Below the pieces are notes generated by a model that worked only from the letters and a program-made list of their open reading frames with translations, ran no database searches and was not told where the DNA came from. From Actinoplanes aureus (lineage in GTDB: Bacteria; Actinomycetota; Actinomycetes; Mycobacteriales; Micromonosporaceae), in contig NZ_JADQTO010000026.1 in assembly GCF_015704865.1 (NCBI RefSeq), positions 62,001-126,000 of the forward strand: DNA of 64,000 nt, in the 5' to 3' direction. Numbering within the stretch: position 1 is the stretch's first letter; each line of letters starts with the position of its first letter. Shown here piece by piece: positions 40,840 to 50,369 of this stretch. The translations under genes were made by a program, and so were the position numbers.

Positions 40840-40924
40840 GTCCGGGTGGCGGAATGGCAGACGCGCTAGCTTGAGGTGCTAGTGCCCTTTATCGGGCGTG
40901 GGGGTTCAAGTCCCCCTCCGGACA
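40840..40924 (+). tRNA. tRNA-Leu (anticodon GAG)
   Basis: A complete 85-base cloverleaf. Acceptor GTCCGGG pairs with TCCGGAC (one G-U). The anticodon stem is CTAGC/GCTAG with loop TTGAGGT, so the anticodon is GAG, reading CUC/CUU leucine codons. The long variable arm (TGCCC...GGGCG) and T arm GGGGG-TTCAAGT-CCCCC confirm a class II leucine tRNA. The discriminator is A and CCA is not encoded. Its 3' end is the attachment site of the island to the right. Confidence 0.97.
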
Positions 40925-40926
40925 CA
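40904..40926. other. Probable attL: 3' end of tRNA-Leu
   Basis: The last part of the tRNA gene plus two bases recurs in diverged form at 60173-60195: 19 of 23 bases match without gaps, the final CTCCGGACACA being identical. The broken serine recombinase gene runs into this segment from the right. Together this marks the left attachment site of an integrated element. Confidence 0.65.
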
Positions 40927-40942
40927 GACTGTAAGCACGCCG

Positions 40943-40970
40943 GTGCTGGCCTTGATTCGGCCAGCACTTT
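40943..40970 (+). terminator. Intrinsic terminator after tRNA-Leu
   Basis: GTGCTGGCC / GGCCAGCAC stem of nine bases with a seven-base loop, followed by TTTTGCTTTT. It lies 19 bases past the tRNA end, so it probably terminates the tRNA transcript. On the other strand it lies within the recombinase tail. Confidence 0.8.
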
Positions 40971-41901
40971 TGCTTTTCCTGGATGGTAGGTCAGTCGCAG
41001 CCCGAGCTGGCCCGTAGATCGCGGCCTTGTCTGCCGGGTCGGCGTCATGGATCACTCCGATGATGTCGGTCAGCGTGGTCACGATGTGGCGGATCTGTTC
41101 GCGGCTGAGCCGCCGCTTGCCACTGCCGCGTTGACGTAGGCGGGCTTCGGCGAGCGACTTCTCGGCCTGCGTCTGCGCGATCCACTCGCTGACCACCGCC
41201 GGATCGCCTCCGGTGTCAAGGACCGCGCGGTACCCGGCGAGCTTGCGGTCGCATGCGGTGATGATCTGGCTGTCTGCCGCGGTGTCGGCGTCGCTGTCCG
41301 GTTGGGCGTCGGTCAGCTTGTCGAGCGTGTCTTCGATGCGAGTGGGGTTAAACGTGGTGGCCAACCACCGGTCCAGGATCGGCACAACCTGGTTCTCGCG
41401 TAGGTATACCGCGCGGGGGTGTTCGACGTGGTTGGCCCCATGACCGTCTGCGAGTTCATCGCGGCACGCACGCGGACGCGAATCCGGGTGCGTTCGCCTT
41501 TGCTCATGCCGCCGAAGACGGACATGACGAGGTCATGGGCTTCGCTGTCCGGGTCAATGGGGCCGCCTACTTCAGGGACCCACAGTTGGACGCCGTAATG
41601 CACGAACAGCGGGAAGGTGAGTCCGTACTGGTGGCCGTAGAAAGCCCGCTCCGGTTCACCGATGACGACGGCTTGGAAACCCCTGTCCGGAGCCTTGAGC
41701 GCAGCGAGCAGGAGCGCGGCTTCAGGGCGGCGTTTCCAGGGCAGTGAGCGGGACGATCCGATGTCGAAGAACTCATGCGTGATCCGGCCGCCGGTGGCCG
41801 CGATCAGCGTTGCGGCGTGGGACAGCCGCCAGGCGCGGGACGCTTGTGGGCCTTGCTGGTCTTCGGTCGAGACTCGGCCGTAGAACGCGAAGTCCATGTG
41901 T

Positions 41902-41995
41902 CTACTCCTCGGGCGCTTCGCCGACGCTCAGGTGGTCGGCGGTGGCGAGGCCTTGCTCACGGGCTGCGCGCAGCAGGGATGCGTAACAGCATCCG
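41902..41995 (-). pseudogene. 3' remnant of a small gene preceding the recombinase
   Basis: A frame ending ASLLRAAREQGLATADHLSVGEAPEE and a TAG four bases before the recombinase start region. No start codon is found upstream in frame. The helical end and the tight spacing suggest a truncated gene formerly co-transcribed with the recombinase. Confidence 0.4.
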
Positions 41996-42146
41996 TGCTG
42001 CGGCGGGAGTCAGGTTGGGAGAGTCACGGGCAGGCTCACCTGAATTGGCACGCCGGAGGCTGGGTCCGGGCCGGTGGACTGATCCGACAATACCGCATCT
42101 GAGCTGCGCGTATTCAGCACGCTCTGTTCGTTGCGCGACGACTCGG

Positions 42147-42908
42147 TCAAGGACGCCTTCCGCGTCGAGGGCGCAGGACGAGGATGTCGTCGTACCGGAT
42201 GCCGTCGACGTGGTGGCGGCCCGCCACGAGGCGGCCGGCGCGCATCGTCGCGTAGGCGGCGTGGCGCACGGCGAGAAGGCTCAGGTCGGCGGCGACGGCG
42301 TCGAGGAGGACCGGGGTGCGCCTGGACGACCGCGACACGACGACGATCAGGCCGTTCGGGTTGAGTAGCGGCACGCATTCCTCCAGCGCGGCCGTGATGC
42401 CGTCCATCAGGTCGACGCGATTGTGGCGCGCTGAACTGCGAGGCGACACCGGCATGGTCGCGGAGGACGGTGGCGCGGTGAGGACCAGGCTGGCCCGCCC
42501 TCGCAGTTCTCGCCTGGGGGCGGCCGGCAGGCGGGTGACGTCGCCACGCACGATCTGGCCGTGGCCGATGCCGCTCTGTCGGCGGGCCAGGGCGAGGTTG
42601 GCTCGGGCGAGGGCGACCCATCCCGGGTCGTACTCAACGCCGTATGCGTCGCGACCACCGCGCACAGCCTCGGCCAGGGTCGTGCCGACGCCGGCGAAGG
42701 GATCGACGGCCAGGTCGCCGGGCTGCGTGTAGTCGTATATCAGGGCGACGGCCAGATCGGGCGCCATGCGATCCGGGTGGGCGCTCGAGCCGGAGACGTG
42801 GCGACCCCGCCGCTGAGTGGCGAGGCTGCGCTGCCCGACCAGCATCGTGTGCATGCTTGCGACGCAGTTCGCGTCGCAACCGGCGTGCGTCGGTCGCGGC
42901 CTACTCAT
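42147..42908 (-). CDS. DNA methyltransferase (DNA modification methylase family)
   Basis: SAM-dependent methyltransferase of 253 residues. The order AHPDRMAPDLAVALIYDYTQPGDLAVDPFAGVGTTLAEAVRGG is the SAM-binding motif I of amino-methylating DNA methylases, with TGVEYDP-like motif II (YGVEYDPGW). The catalytic motif IV appears as LTAPPSS, where the family has TSPPY; PP is kept but Tyr is replaced by Ser, which may lower activity. No restriction endonuclease gene is adjacent, so it is an orphan. The start is uncertain; the ATG used gives the family's usual beginning. Confidence 0.75.
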   Translation of the reverse strand: MSRPRPTHAGCDANCVASMHTMLVGQRSLATQRRGRHVSGSSAHPDRMAPDLAVALIYDYTQPGDLAVDPFAGVGTTLAEAVRGGRDAYGVEYDPGWVALARANLALARRQSGIGHGQIVRGDVTRLPAAPRRELRGRASLVLTAPPSSATMPVSPRSSARHNRVDLMDGITAALEECVPLLNPNGLIVVVSRSSRRTPVLLDAVAADLSLLAVRHAAYATMRAGRLVAGRHHVDGIRYDDILVLRPRRGRRP

Positions 42909-43016
42909 GGCGCACCACGAAGATGAGGAAGTCGCCGCGGCGTTCACCGAACTCGCCCAAGCGATCTGACACCCCCGTCCGGTTCCCTCAGGGTGTCCGC
43001 ACATCTCGCAACGCAA

Positions 43017-43537
43017 CAGAGCCACGCCAAGTGGGAGAGAGACGGCACCACGGCGCGCATCCACGATCTTCTACGGTCGCGGGTGCGCGAGACGCTGGGT
43101 CGAGATGCCGAGCCGAGCGCGGCGGTGTTGGATGCTCAGAGTGTCAAAACGTCATGCAACGTTAGGGAATCCGAGCAGGGCATCGATGCGGCGAAGAAGA
43201 TCAAAGGGCGTAACCGGCACATCGCCACCGACGTATTGGGGCTGCTGCTGGCCGTGGTGGTGACCGCAGCGTCGGTGTCGGATTCTGCCGCCGGCAAGGG
43301 GCTGTTGACCATGCTGGCGGCCGACCATCCGGCAGTGAGCGAGGTCTGGGTCGACGGCGGTTACCAGAACTCCGTCCTGCGTCACGGCGCCCGGCTCGGT
43401 ATCGACGTGGAGGTTGTGCTCCGACCGTCGTCGGTAAAGGGCTTTCACGTCTTGCCGCGACGATGGGTCGTCGAACGAACCCTGGGCTGGTTGATGCAGC
43501 ACCGGCGTCTGGCGCGCGACTATGAGGCATTGCCACA
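43017..43537 (+). pseudogene. IS5-family transposase fragment
   Basis: Middle part of an IS5-type DDE transposase: KWERDGTTARIHDLL, AAVLDAQSVKTS (first D), KKIKGRNRHIATDVLGLLLAVVVTAASV, VWVDGGYQ (second D), and WVVERTLGWLMQHRRLARDYEALP (E). About 80 residues are missing at the N-terminus, and the C-terminus changes abruptly to unrelated sequence after YEALP. No inverted repeats are visible. Confidence 0.88.
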
Positions 43538-43547
43538 ACGCTACCCA

Positions 43548-43583
43548 ATCAGATGCCCTCTTAGAGGATCAGATGCCCTCTTA
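43548..43583. repeat. Two 16-bp direct repeats at the end of the IS5 fragment
   Basis: ATCAGATGCCCTCTTA occurs twice, 20 bases apart. It lies right where the transposase homology stops. It could be the end of an inserted element or a slippage product. Confidence 0.6.
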
Positions 43584-44229
43584 ACCGGACTACTTCGACG
43601 TGAGCAGACGTTCGCTACTCTGCGCAACTTTGCCGCATGGCTAGTGTCCGGATCTGCCGAGTTGAGTGCGTTTCCATCGGCAAATTTCAGGGAGAATAAT
43701 CGTCGACAGGAATACGACGGTGACCTTCTTTCCTCAAGCGGCATCGGCAAGCACGGCGGCGTACTTGCGGGCGATTCGGCCTTTAGGAGCCACGCCTGGG
43801 AGCCTCTTCGTTGTGGTGAGTTCGCGTTCCTTCGCCCGGCTGGCCGCCGTCATCGGTGGGGCATCCGCCGCTGGCGTCGCTTAGTTGCGTTTGTTTATCC
43901 TCGTTGGCGGCGGCTACCACCCTGGCCACTACCAGGCATGTCGGCAGTGACGCCCTGGGACGTTGAGCCGGTCAATTTCGGACGGGCAGTTCGCGTACGA
44001 ATTGATCCTCGGTAACGACTGGTCGCACCGGTGCGACCGACGTCTCGACCAGGTGTCGTCGGCATTGATCGCCGTGCGTACGCGGGGTTTCGGCATGTTT
44101 CTGGAGCCGGTGAGGATCACGCGCATTTCGGCGATGTCATCACCGGCGAGGGAGATGGGCGCGGGTGGTCCCTCCCGGCTGAAATGGCGAGGTGAGAACC
44201 TTCTGGGATGGTTTCTGATAGGTCGTCGC
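43584..44229. other. Gene-free stretch with a perfect 18-bp palindrome
   Basis: I can support no gene in these roughly 650 bases. The base composition is lower in GC and less codon-structured than around it. The perfect palindrome GGTCGCACCGGTGCGACC lies at 44021-44038. The rest looks like decayed sequence between the IS5 remnant and the large histidine kinase. Confidence 0.5.
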
Positions 44230-46389
44230 TCAACGTTCGGGGACGGCGGGGTAGCCGGGGAGGCGGAGCAGCAGGCTGGTGCCGGGCTGGTGGGCGGTGT
44301 GGAGGGTGATGGTGCCGTGGTGCAGTTCGGCGATGGTACGGGCCAGGGCGAGGCCGAGGCCGAGCCCGGGGATGCCCTGGTGGGCGACGTTGCTGGCCCG
44401 GTAGAAGCGGCCGAACAGTTGGTGGTGGTCGGCCGGTGGGATGCCGATACCACGGTCGCTGATTCGTAGCTCGGCGACGCCGGCCTGGTCGCTTAGTTGA
44501 ATGTGGACGTCGCCGCCGTCGGGGCTGTATTTGATTGCGTTGGAGATCAGGTTATCCACGAGTTGCCGTAGCCGGGCGGCGTCGCCGTGCATGGCAAGGT
44601 GGTCGGGCAGGTCGGTGTGCATGCGCACAGCGTTGGCGGTGGCGGCCTGCTCGGCGGCGGCGACCGCGGCGGCGACGACGTCGGCGAGATCGAGCGCGGT
44701 GACGGTGAGCTTCAGATGGCCGGACTCCAGCCCGGCCAGCTCGAGGAGGTCGTCGACGAGGTCACACAGCGAGCCGGCGTTGCGGTCGATTGCCTGGAGC
44801 ATCAGCCGGACGTCGTCGGCCGAGAAATCGGGGTCGTCGGTGAGCAGGGCGGCGTTACTGGCGATGATTGCCAATGGGGTGCGCAGCTGGTGGCCGACAA
44901 GGGTGAGGAAGTCGTCGCGAGTTCGGCTCAGCTGCCCCCTGAGGTCGGCGGCCCGGTGGGTCGCCACGAACAGGCCGATCTGGGAGGCGATGCTGCCCAG
45001 GAGCACAGCGAGCAGGTCCTTGTCGTACTCGGGGGTGTTGGCGTAACAGGTGAGCACTCCCAACACGGTCTCGCCGTCGCGTACCGGGACGGCCAACACC
45101 GTACGGATGCCCTGGTGATCGCAGGCTTGCGCCCGGGCCAGGGACTCCTCGGTGGCCAGGTGCGCGCTGTCGGTGAGGTCTGGCACCCACAGCGGTTGTC
45201 CGGTAGCCCACACGGTGCCAGTGATACCGACGCCCTTGTCGACACTGCCGCCCACCGGATCGTCGAGTCGTAGTCGCGGGGCGCTCCATTCCGCGACCAC
45301 GTGCAGGGTGTCGGTGAGGGAATCGATGAGCCACAGCTCGGCGTGCGGCCAGCCCAACGAGTCGGCTACCGCGTGCAGTACGTCCGGAGCCGCGTCCTCG
45401 ATAGTGGGCGCGGTGGAGAGGATCCGCATGACCTGCTGCTCGCAGGCGCGGAAGCGTTCGGCGCGGCGCACCGCGGTGACGTCGTGCAGCGCCGCCACCG
45501 CCCCGAGCCGCCGTCCGTCGCTGGTCGTGATCGGTTGGGCATGGGCGACGAAGGTTCGCTCGCGCTGGTCGGGAGCCTGGACGATCACGTCAGCGGCGCG
45601 CACGTGCTCCCCGCGCAGTGCCCGCATCAGAGGACTCTGCTCTAACGGCATCGGTGCGCCGCCCGGTTTGAAGGTCATGCCGGCGAGCCTTTGAGCGACC
45701 AGTTGTGGGGCCCAGTCCTCCGGGACGTCGTACAGCTCGCGCAGTGCCTGGTTGAAGACCGTCCAGTCGCCCTGCGCGCTCATGGCGGCGACGCCTACGT
45801 CCAGGTTTTCCAACAGTGCGGCGAGGAACCGGTTAGCTTGGTGCAACTCGTCGGAGCGGCGCAAGATCTCCGCCTGCATGTGCTCGGTCCGCGCCTGTAG
45901 CTCGGCGGTTTGCTGCTGCACTTGGTCGTCTTGCTGCTGGAGCAGCACCAGCTCGGTGACGTCCTCGACCTGATGGATGATGTGGGTGAGCTGCCCGTCA
46001 GGGCCGAGGATCGGGGTGTTGCGTGGGCTCCAGTAGCGCACCTCGAACCCGCCCCCGGCCGGCCGGGATACGTCGTACTTCTGCACCGCCATCGTGTCGG
46101 GCACCTGACGGCGTATGACCCGCTCCAGCGAGGCGCGCAGGTTCGCTACCCCGGTCGCCTCCAGGTCCTCGGGGTTGTCCGGGAACACCTCGAACAGGTT
46201 CCGTCCGAGGATTTCCCGGCGTTCCGTCATGGTGGCACGCAAGTAGTTGTCGCTGACAGCGGCGATCCGGAGCTCTGGATCGAGCACCAGGTAGAGTCCG
46301 GGCGCCGACTCGAACAGCTTCTGGAAGTTCACTCGGGTATCGGTCGCATCGACACCCGCCGCTCGGACACTTTTCGGCGAATCGAGCAT
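44230..46389 (-). CDS. Sensor histidine kinase, PAS-PAS-GAF-HisKA-HATPase
   Basis: Probably cytosolic kinase of 719 residues; no membrane segment. PAS 1 (about 20-145) starts FQKLFESAPGLYLVLDPELRI. A coiled coil (QQQDDQVQQQTAELQARTEHMQAEI) follows, then PAS 2 (185-310), GAF (about 320-470, containing VPVRDGETVLGVLTCY), HisKA with GHQLRTPLAIIASNAALL (phosphoacceptor H), and HATPase with NLISNAIKYS, ISDRGIGIP and GLGLGLALART. The C-terminal half matches phytochrome-like kinases. No response regulator is adjacent. One of the few intact long genes in the island. Confidence 0.93.
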   Translation of the reverse strand: MLDSPKSVRAAGVDATDTRVNFQKLFESAPGLYLVLDPELRIAAVSDNYLRATMTERREILGRNLFEVFPDNPEDLEATGVANLRASLERVIRRQVPDTMAVQKYDVSRPAGGGFEVRYWSPRNTPILGPDGQLTHIIHQVEDVTELVLLQQQDDQVQQQTAELQARTEHMQAEILRRSDELHQANRFLAALLENLDVGVAAMSAQGDWTVFNQALRELYDVPEDWAPQLVAQRLAGMTFKPGGAPMPLEQSPLMRALRGEHVRAADVIVQAPDQRERTFVAHAQPITTSDGRRLGAVAALHDVTAVRRAERFRACEQQVMRILSTAPTIEDAAPDVLHAVADSLGWPHAELWLIDSLTDTLHVVAEWSAPRLRLDDPVGGSVDKGVGITGTVWATGQPLWVPDLTDSAHLATEESLARAQACDHQGIRTVLAVPVRDGETVLGVLTCYANTPEYDKDLLAVLLGSIASQIGLFVATHRAADLRGQLSRTRDDFLTLVGHQLRTPLAIIASNAALLTDDPDFSADDVRLMLQAIDRNAGSLCDLVDDLLELAGLESGHLKLTVTALDLADVVAAAVAAAEQAATANAVRMHTDLPDHLAMHGDAARLRQLVDNLISNAIKYSPDGGDVHIQLSDQAGVAELRISDRGIGIPPADHHQLFGRFYRASNVAHQGIPGLGLGLALARTIAELHHGTITLHTAHQPGTSLLLRLPGYPAVPER

Positions 46390-46409
46390 ATTGTCAGATT
46401 ACCATCACT

Positions 46410-46520
46410 GTGTGTTCCGATGAAGCGACCATCCTCGACCGGCTGCTGCACCACTGCGACATTGCCGCGATCAACGACCAACTGCTGACTCGAACCGCCT
46501 TGGTGACACGGCAACACCAA
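46410..46520 (+). pseudogene. IS21 IstB C-terminal remnant
   Basis: The frame CSDEATILDRLLHHCDIAAIN corresponds to the conserved end of IstB, the IS21 helper ATPase, whose usual reading is TAILDRLLHHAxVIxI. The remaining ATPase domain and istA are missing. Identity rests on this short motif, so it is a probable call. Confidence 0.5.
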
Positions 46521-46885
46521 CATCAACGCTGCCTGAAACGGGCAGCCATCATGTCAACCTCGAACTACCGGGCCCGATCCTGACAGGTCGCCGAACTCAA
46601 GTCCCGCGTGCACGGATTTGCCGCACAGCATGCGAATGGACGCTGGCCGTCGTTACTGTCCGTGGCGGGATGCCGGGTCGGCGGCGCACGCTTGTAGACG
46701 AGGGTGGGCTGATGAGTCAAAGCGCGGACAGCGACCGATGCGGCCTGTTTGACTTTCTGAGACCGGTCGCTGAACCGGGGGGCATCGCCCGTAACGGTTC
46801 CCGCCGAACCGGAAGGTCTCCTTCGTGAGCCGACGTCTGTCCGAGGTCACGACCACGACCCTGCTCGACCACCGCATGTTTCGCG
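46521..46885. other. Gene-free stretch
   Basis: About 365 bases between the IstB remnant and the next gene. I see no supported gene or RNA. The sequence is mixed in composition and lacks codon periodicity. Confidence 0.4.
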
Positions 46886-47353
46886 GTGGTCAACGAGGAC
46901 CTCGGGGAAGGGCTCGTCCCAGCCGGGCATGGCGACGCCGATTGGGTGACCGCTGGATGGTCCGCGATCCTAGTTGTGACCCCGTTTGACCACTACCAGG
47001 CCATTCTGCGGTTGGAGGAGTGGGACGGCGAGCCCGGCCCTGAACCAGAGGACTCCCGCGGACCGTGGCAAGACGACGTGGTCACCGTCAGCATGGACTG
47101 CTTCGGAAACGGGGGCAGCATCGGTCTCAACCAGATCTCCGCAGGATGGGCGACGACCGGATTCTCCCTCAGCCATCCCGGTCGCTATCACGTGCGTCTG
47201 GCACGTCGGAACGGCGACGCCGAGAAACAAGCCCGCGCTGCGGTCTATGCAAGTTTCGACGAAGCCGACTGGAACGGGGCAGCGTTCAGGAAAGCCATGG
47301 ATGCAGTCGACGTCCTCGAGGAATACCTGATCCGCTTCTGGCCGGCGATGTAG
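46886..47353 (+). CDS. Hypothetical soluble protein
   Basis: Protein of 155 residues, acidic, with beta-strand-like sequence (ILVVTPFDHYQAILRLEEWDG, DDVVTVSMDCFGNGGSIGLN, GRYHVRLARRNGDAEKQARAAVYASF) and a helical end (AMDAVDVLEEYLIRFWP). The pattern of short strands followed by a long C-terminal helix looks like a real small domain, but I do not recognise the family. GTG start; the true 5' end may have been lost in the surrounding decayed region. Confidence 0.55.
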   Translation: MVNEDLGEGLVPAGHGDADWVTAGWSAILVVTPFDHYQAILRLEEWDGEPGPEPEDSRGPWQDDVVTVSMDCFGNGGSIGLNQISAGWATTGFSLSHPGRYHVRLARRNGDAEKQARAAVYASFDEADWNGAAFRKAMDAVDVLEEYLIRFWPAM

Positions 47354-48127
47354 TCGCCTGGGACATGTCAACGCACGTACATGCCGCGATCCGCTCGCTG
47401 CCCACCGTGACACCGCGCCTGTTGCCCTGGTGCACGGACCTGCCGATGTGAGTGCGTCGACCGGCGTCGACGCTCAGTACCGCGTAATGAGGTGGCAGGG
47501 CAAGGATTACACGAAGCCGGACAGCGACTTTATCGCCCGACGTCCATCACACAGTTCGCGCCCGAGCCCGCTCCTGACGACCAAAGCCACTCCACGCTGT
47601 CTTGGCAGACGCGACGACATGGACTTGTCACCGTGGCATTTCGCCTGCCTCGCGTGCCTATTCACCCGGTGATAGCGTCACTGGTGAGCGCGGCCCAATA
47701 GGCCACACTCACCCTCAGCCGTGTAGGCGCAACATCAACGGTCAGCCCCCGGACCCCGGGCGACGCATCACCGACATCGATCACGATGCGCACCTGGAGG
47801 TCGGAAAATGGCGGCACCGTCAACACCTGCCAGCATCTATCTGGGCTGCCCACTGCCCGCCAACCACCAGCGCATGCCGTTGCTCGCAGCGAACGACCAG
47901 AGCAATGTCCTGCGTCGACAGGTTCTCACCGCCCGCCACGTGCGCAGTGCAAGGCTGGTCAACAGCCCCTTCGCCAGACTGAATCACCAGATCAAGCACC
48001 CCTCGCAACCGAGCATGCCCCCACCCCGCCTACACCCGCACCACCGTTGCGGCCTGCCCGGGGGCGCCCACATCCGGTCGCCGCGCCCCACCAGGCGTAC
48101 GGACGCCGCGCTCGAGGGGAGCACCCG
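47354..48127. other. Gene-free stretch of about 770 bases
   Basis: No gene can be supported. Several short frames exist on both strands but none shows domain motifs, a ribosome site or consistent codon bias. The last 120 bases are presumably the promoter region of the DUF1206 gene. Confidence 0.4.
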
Positions 48128-48964
48128 ATGACAACAGCGGGCAACGCCGGTCACGCCGCAGTAGACGCCGCCCGGGATACGACCGACAACAAGTACTTCC
48201 AACTCCTCGGCCGCGTAGGCCTCGCCGCCTACGGGCTGGTCCATTTCACCATCGCCTACCTCGCGGTACGAGTGGCGCTCGGCGCCAGCGGCGCCAAAGC
48301 CGACAAAGGCGGGGCACTAGCGACCCTCGCCGCCCAACCCGGCGGGCGGGCGCTGCTCTGGGCAGTCACGGTAGGGCTTGCCGTGCTCGTGTTGTGGCGG
48401 CTCGGCGAGGCGACGGTAGGCCTACGATGGGTGCAGCCACACCACAAACGCATCCGCAAACGGATCGAAAGCGCGCTCACCGCGGTGGTGTTCGGGCTCC
48501 TGGCCGTCAGCGCCGGGAAATTAGCCGCCGGCGGCGGTGCAGGCTCGGACGCCCAGCAGAAAGCCCTCACCGCCCGCGTGCTCGCGCTCCCGCTCGGGCA
48601 GCTTCTGGTGGGCACGGTCGGCGTCGCCCTTCTCGCGCTCGCGGCGTACGAGATCTACCGCGGGATCCGGAAGAAGTTCGTCGAGGACCTCGACCTGTCC
48701 ACCGCGAGCCCCACCGCCCGCACCGCCGCGATCCGGCTGGGACAAGCTGGCTACCCCGCCCTCGGCATCGCGTACGGCACCATCGGCATGTTGATCATCA
48801 CGATGGCAGTGACCTACCGCCCAAACAAAGCAGTCGGCCTGGACGCCGCCCTCACCACCCTCGCCGCGCAACCGTACGGCACTGCGCTGCTGCTGCTCGT
48901 GGCCGCCGGACTGGCCTGCTTCGGCCTCTACTGCCTGTTCGACGCCCGCTACCGCCGCGGCTGA
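48128..48964 (+). CDS. DUF1206 membrane protein
   Basis: Protein of 278 residues with six membrane segments in three similar two-helix units, each opening with a GRxGxxAYGxV-like motif: LGRVGLAAYGLVHFTIAYLAVRVAL, RIESALTAVVFGLLAVSAGKLA, and LGQAGYPALGIAYGTIGMLIITMA. This is the DUF1206 pattern, common in actinobacteria and without known function. Internal repeats suggest ancient triplication. AGGGGAGCACCCG precedes the ATG. Confidence 0.88.
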   Translation: MTTAGNAGHAAVDAARDTTDNKYFQLLGRVGLAAYGLVHFTIAYLAVRVALGASGAKADKGGALATLAAQPGGRALLWAVTVGLAVLVLWRLGEATVGLRWVQPHHKRIRKRIESALTAVVFGLLAVSAGKLAAGGGAGSDAQQKALTARVLALPLGQLLVGTVGVALLALAAYEIYRGIRKKFVEDLDLSTASPTARTAAIRLGQAGYPALGIAYGTIGMLIITMAVTYRPNKAVGLDAALTTLAAQPYGTALLLLVAAGLACFGLYCLFDARYRRG

Positions 48965-49934
48965 ACCCTCGAAATTCGGACCGAGTCCAGGCGCATCGTT
49001 CATCACTCCGGCCGCGAGGATGAGCTCAATGCCGCGTCCTCGCCAAGAAGGCGCGGCGCGGCCTCCATTCCCCAGGCAATGGCAGCCCTGCCCGATACGA
49101 CGGGTCTCGCGCTGCTCGTGGGCTTCGGTGCCGGCCTGTCGTACGCGGCGCAGGTCGTCACATTGCCCTGACCTCGGGATGTCGTGCTATCCGCTGAAGG
49201 CCATCGATGGGTATCGCGTAACAGTCATCTCGGCCCGGTGGTACGTACCTGACCTGCGCGGAACCTTTGAATGACAAAAGGGTGGTCGACGCCATGCCGT
49301 CGAAGTCAGTCCGCTGAGTGTCGGGCAACGGCTGGGCCAGTCATCCTGGCCCAGCCGGACGAGGGCTTGAACCCTTCCGGACCTGGGGCGAATCGCGTCG
49401 GGGCAAACCGCAGGGGACCAACTCGGGGGGCCGAACCAGCAGCCGGGCCACCGGTCCGCCACCCACCACCGACCGTGCCCGGCCAGCGACACAGACCGGG
49501 TTTCAGGATCCGATGACAGTGCAGCCGCTGCGCAGGGGATTTCGCTGGCGAACAGCTGAGTCTGACGTACGTCGGGGTGCCGATGTACGCGGCACCTTTC
49601 CAATTGTCCCAACCCGCTAAATAATATGCTCTTTGCCGGTGCGTGACCGGCGCGCGCAACCCGGCACAACGTCACGCTCCGTAGCGCACTCGCTTCTGGC
49701 TGGTGCACTACTTTGCCGACGAGCGGATGTTCTGACACCGGGCTGGTGGAATGGTCGGCGCGCTATGGCTCCAGGTCCTGCGGCGGGTGAACGTTGCGAG
49801 GCGGAAGTGGATCGCCATTTCCTATCGGGTGGTGCGCTGCTCCGGCATAGCTGCCGTTGGAAGCCGGTAATCCTCGGCTCTCTGATGGACACAGTCATCG
49901 GTGAGAGGGTGTCCACGGCGATGGGGAGGGATGG
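48965..49934. other. Gene-free stretch of about 970 bases
   Basis: The longest stretch without a supported gene. I found no motif, tRNA or repeat in it. Short frames on both strands lack codon bias. Composition is mixed, consistent with decayed genes. Confidence 0.4.
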
Positions 49935-50369
49935 ATGGGCGACGACGCGCCCGGCGAGGAGAGATTTAACCGGCTGTGGCATGAGCACGCAGCCGCGGTA
50001 CTCGCCTACGCCCGGCGGCGGGTGGATGAGGCCCAGGCCGATGAGGTGGTGGCCGAGACGTTCGTGGTCGCGTGGCGGCGGCTCGCTGAGGTCCCGGTAG
50101 CGGCCCGGCCCTGGTTGTTCGGGGTAGCCCGCCGCGTCAGCGCCAACCAGCGGCGTTCCGAGCGGCGGTGGGACGCGCTAGCACGACCGGCTCGCCGAGG
50201 AACAGCAGGGCGCGGTTTCGGCTCGCCGGCTGCCGGGCTGGCCGGGCTCGCGCTTGGTCGGCTGCCGCCGGACAGATCGACGTGCGGTGCGCGGTCGATG
50301 CGGCGTCGCCGGGTAGGTGTAGGTGCGGACGACGATGTCGTTGTCCGCACCTTTCTAATTCGCGTCTAA
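49935..50369 (+). pseudogene. ECF sigma factor truncated after region 2
   Basis: The first 85 residues are a clear ECF sigma region 2: RFNRLWHEHAAAVLAYARRRVDEAQADEVVAETFVVAWRRLAEVP and RPWLFGVARRVSANQRRSERRWDAL. After that the frame loses all similarity, and no region 4 helix-turn-helix is present in any frame, so it cannot recognise a -35 element. Ribosome site GGGGAGGG is still good. The rest was probably lost by deletion; the 3' end abuts a convergent histidine kinase gene. Confidence 0.8.

Larger units (their letters stand above)
40866..41897 (-). pseudogene. Broken large serine recombinase (integrase) at the island edge
   Basis: The N-terminal resolvase domain is intact to about residue 150: FAFYGRVSTEDQQ (catalytic Ser in RVST), then AVVIGEPERAFYG and FGGMSKGERTRIRVRVRAAM. 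The recombinase DNA-binding and zinc regions are missing; sequence resumes in another frame with the C-terminal GANHVEHPRAVYLRENQVVP and a coiled coil. A further one-base shift near 41005 separates DKAAIY from QLGLRLTYHPG, the usual end of these proteins. Its 3' end reads into the tRNA gene. An internal deletion of more than 200 residues plus frameshifts make it inactive. Confidence 0.85.

Noticed and set aside
43666..43884. A 72-residue frame after the IS5 fragment that looks partly hydrophobic
   Set aside because: No start with a ribosome site, no recognisable motif and no codon bias; treated as decayed sequence.
47820..48008. A 62-residue minus-strand frame upstream of the DUF1206 gene
   Set aside because: Soluble-looking but without ribosome site, motif or neighbour on the same strand; could not be supported.
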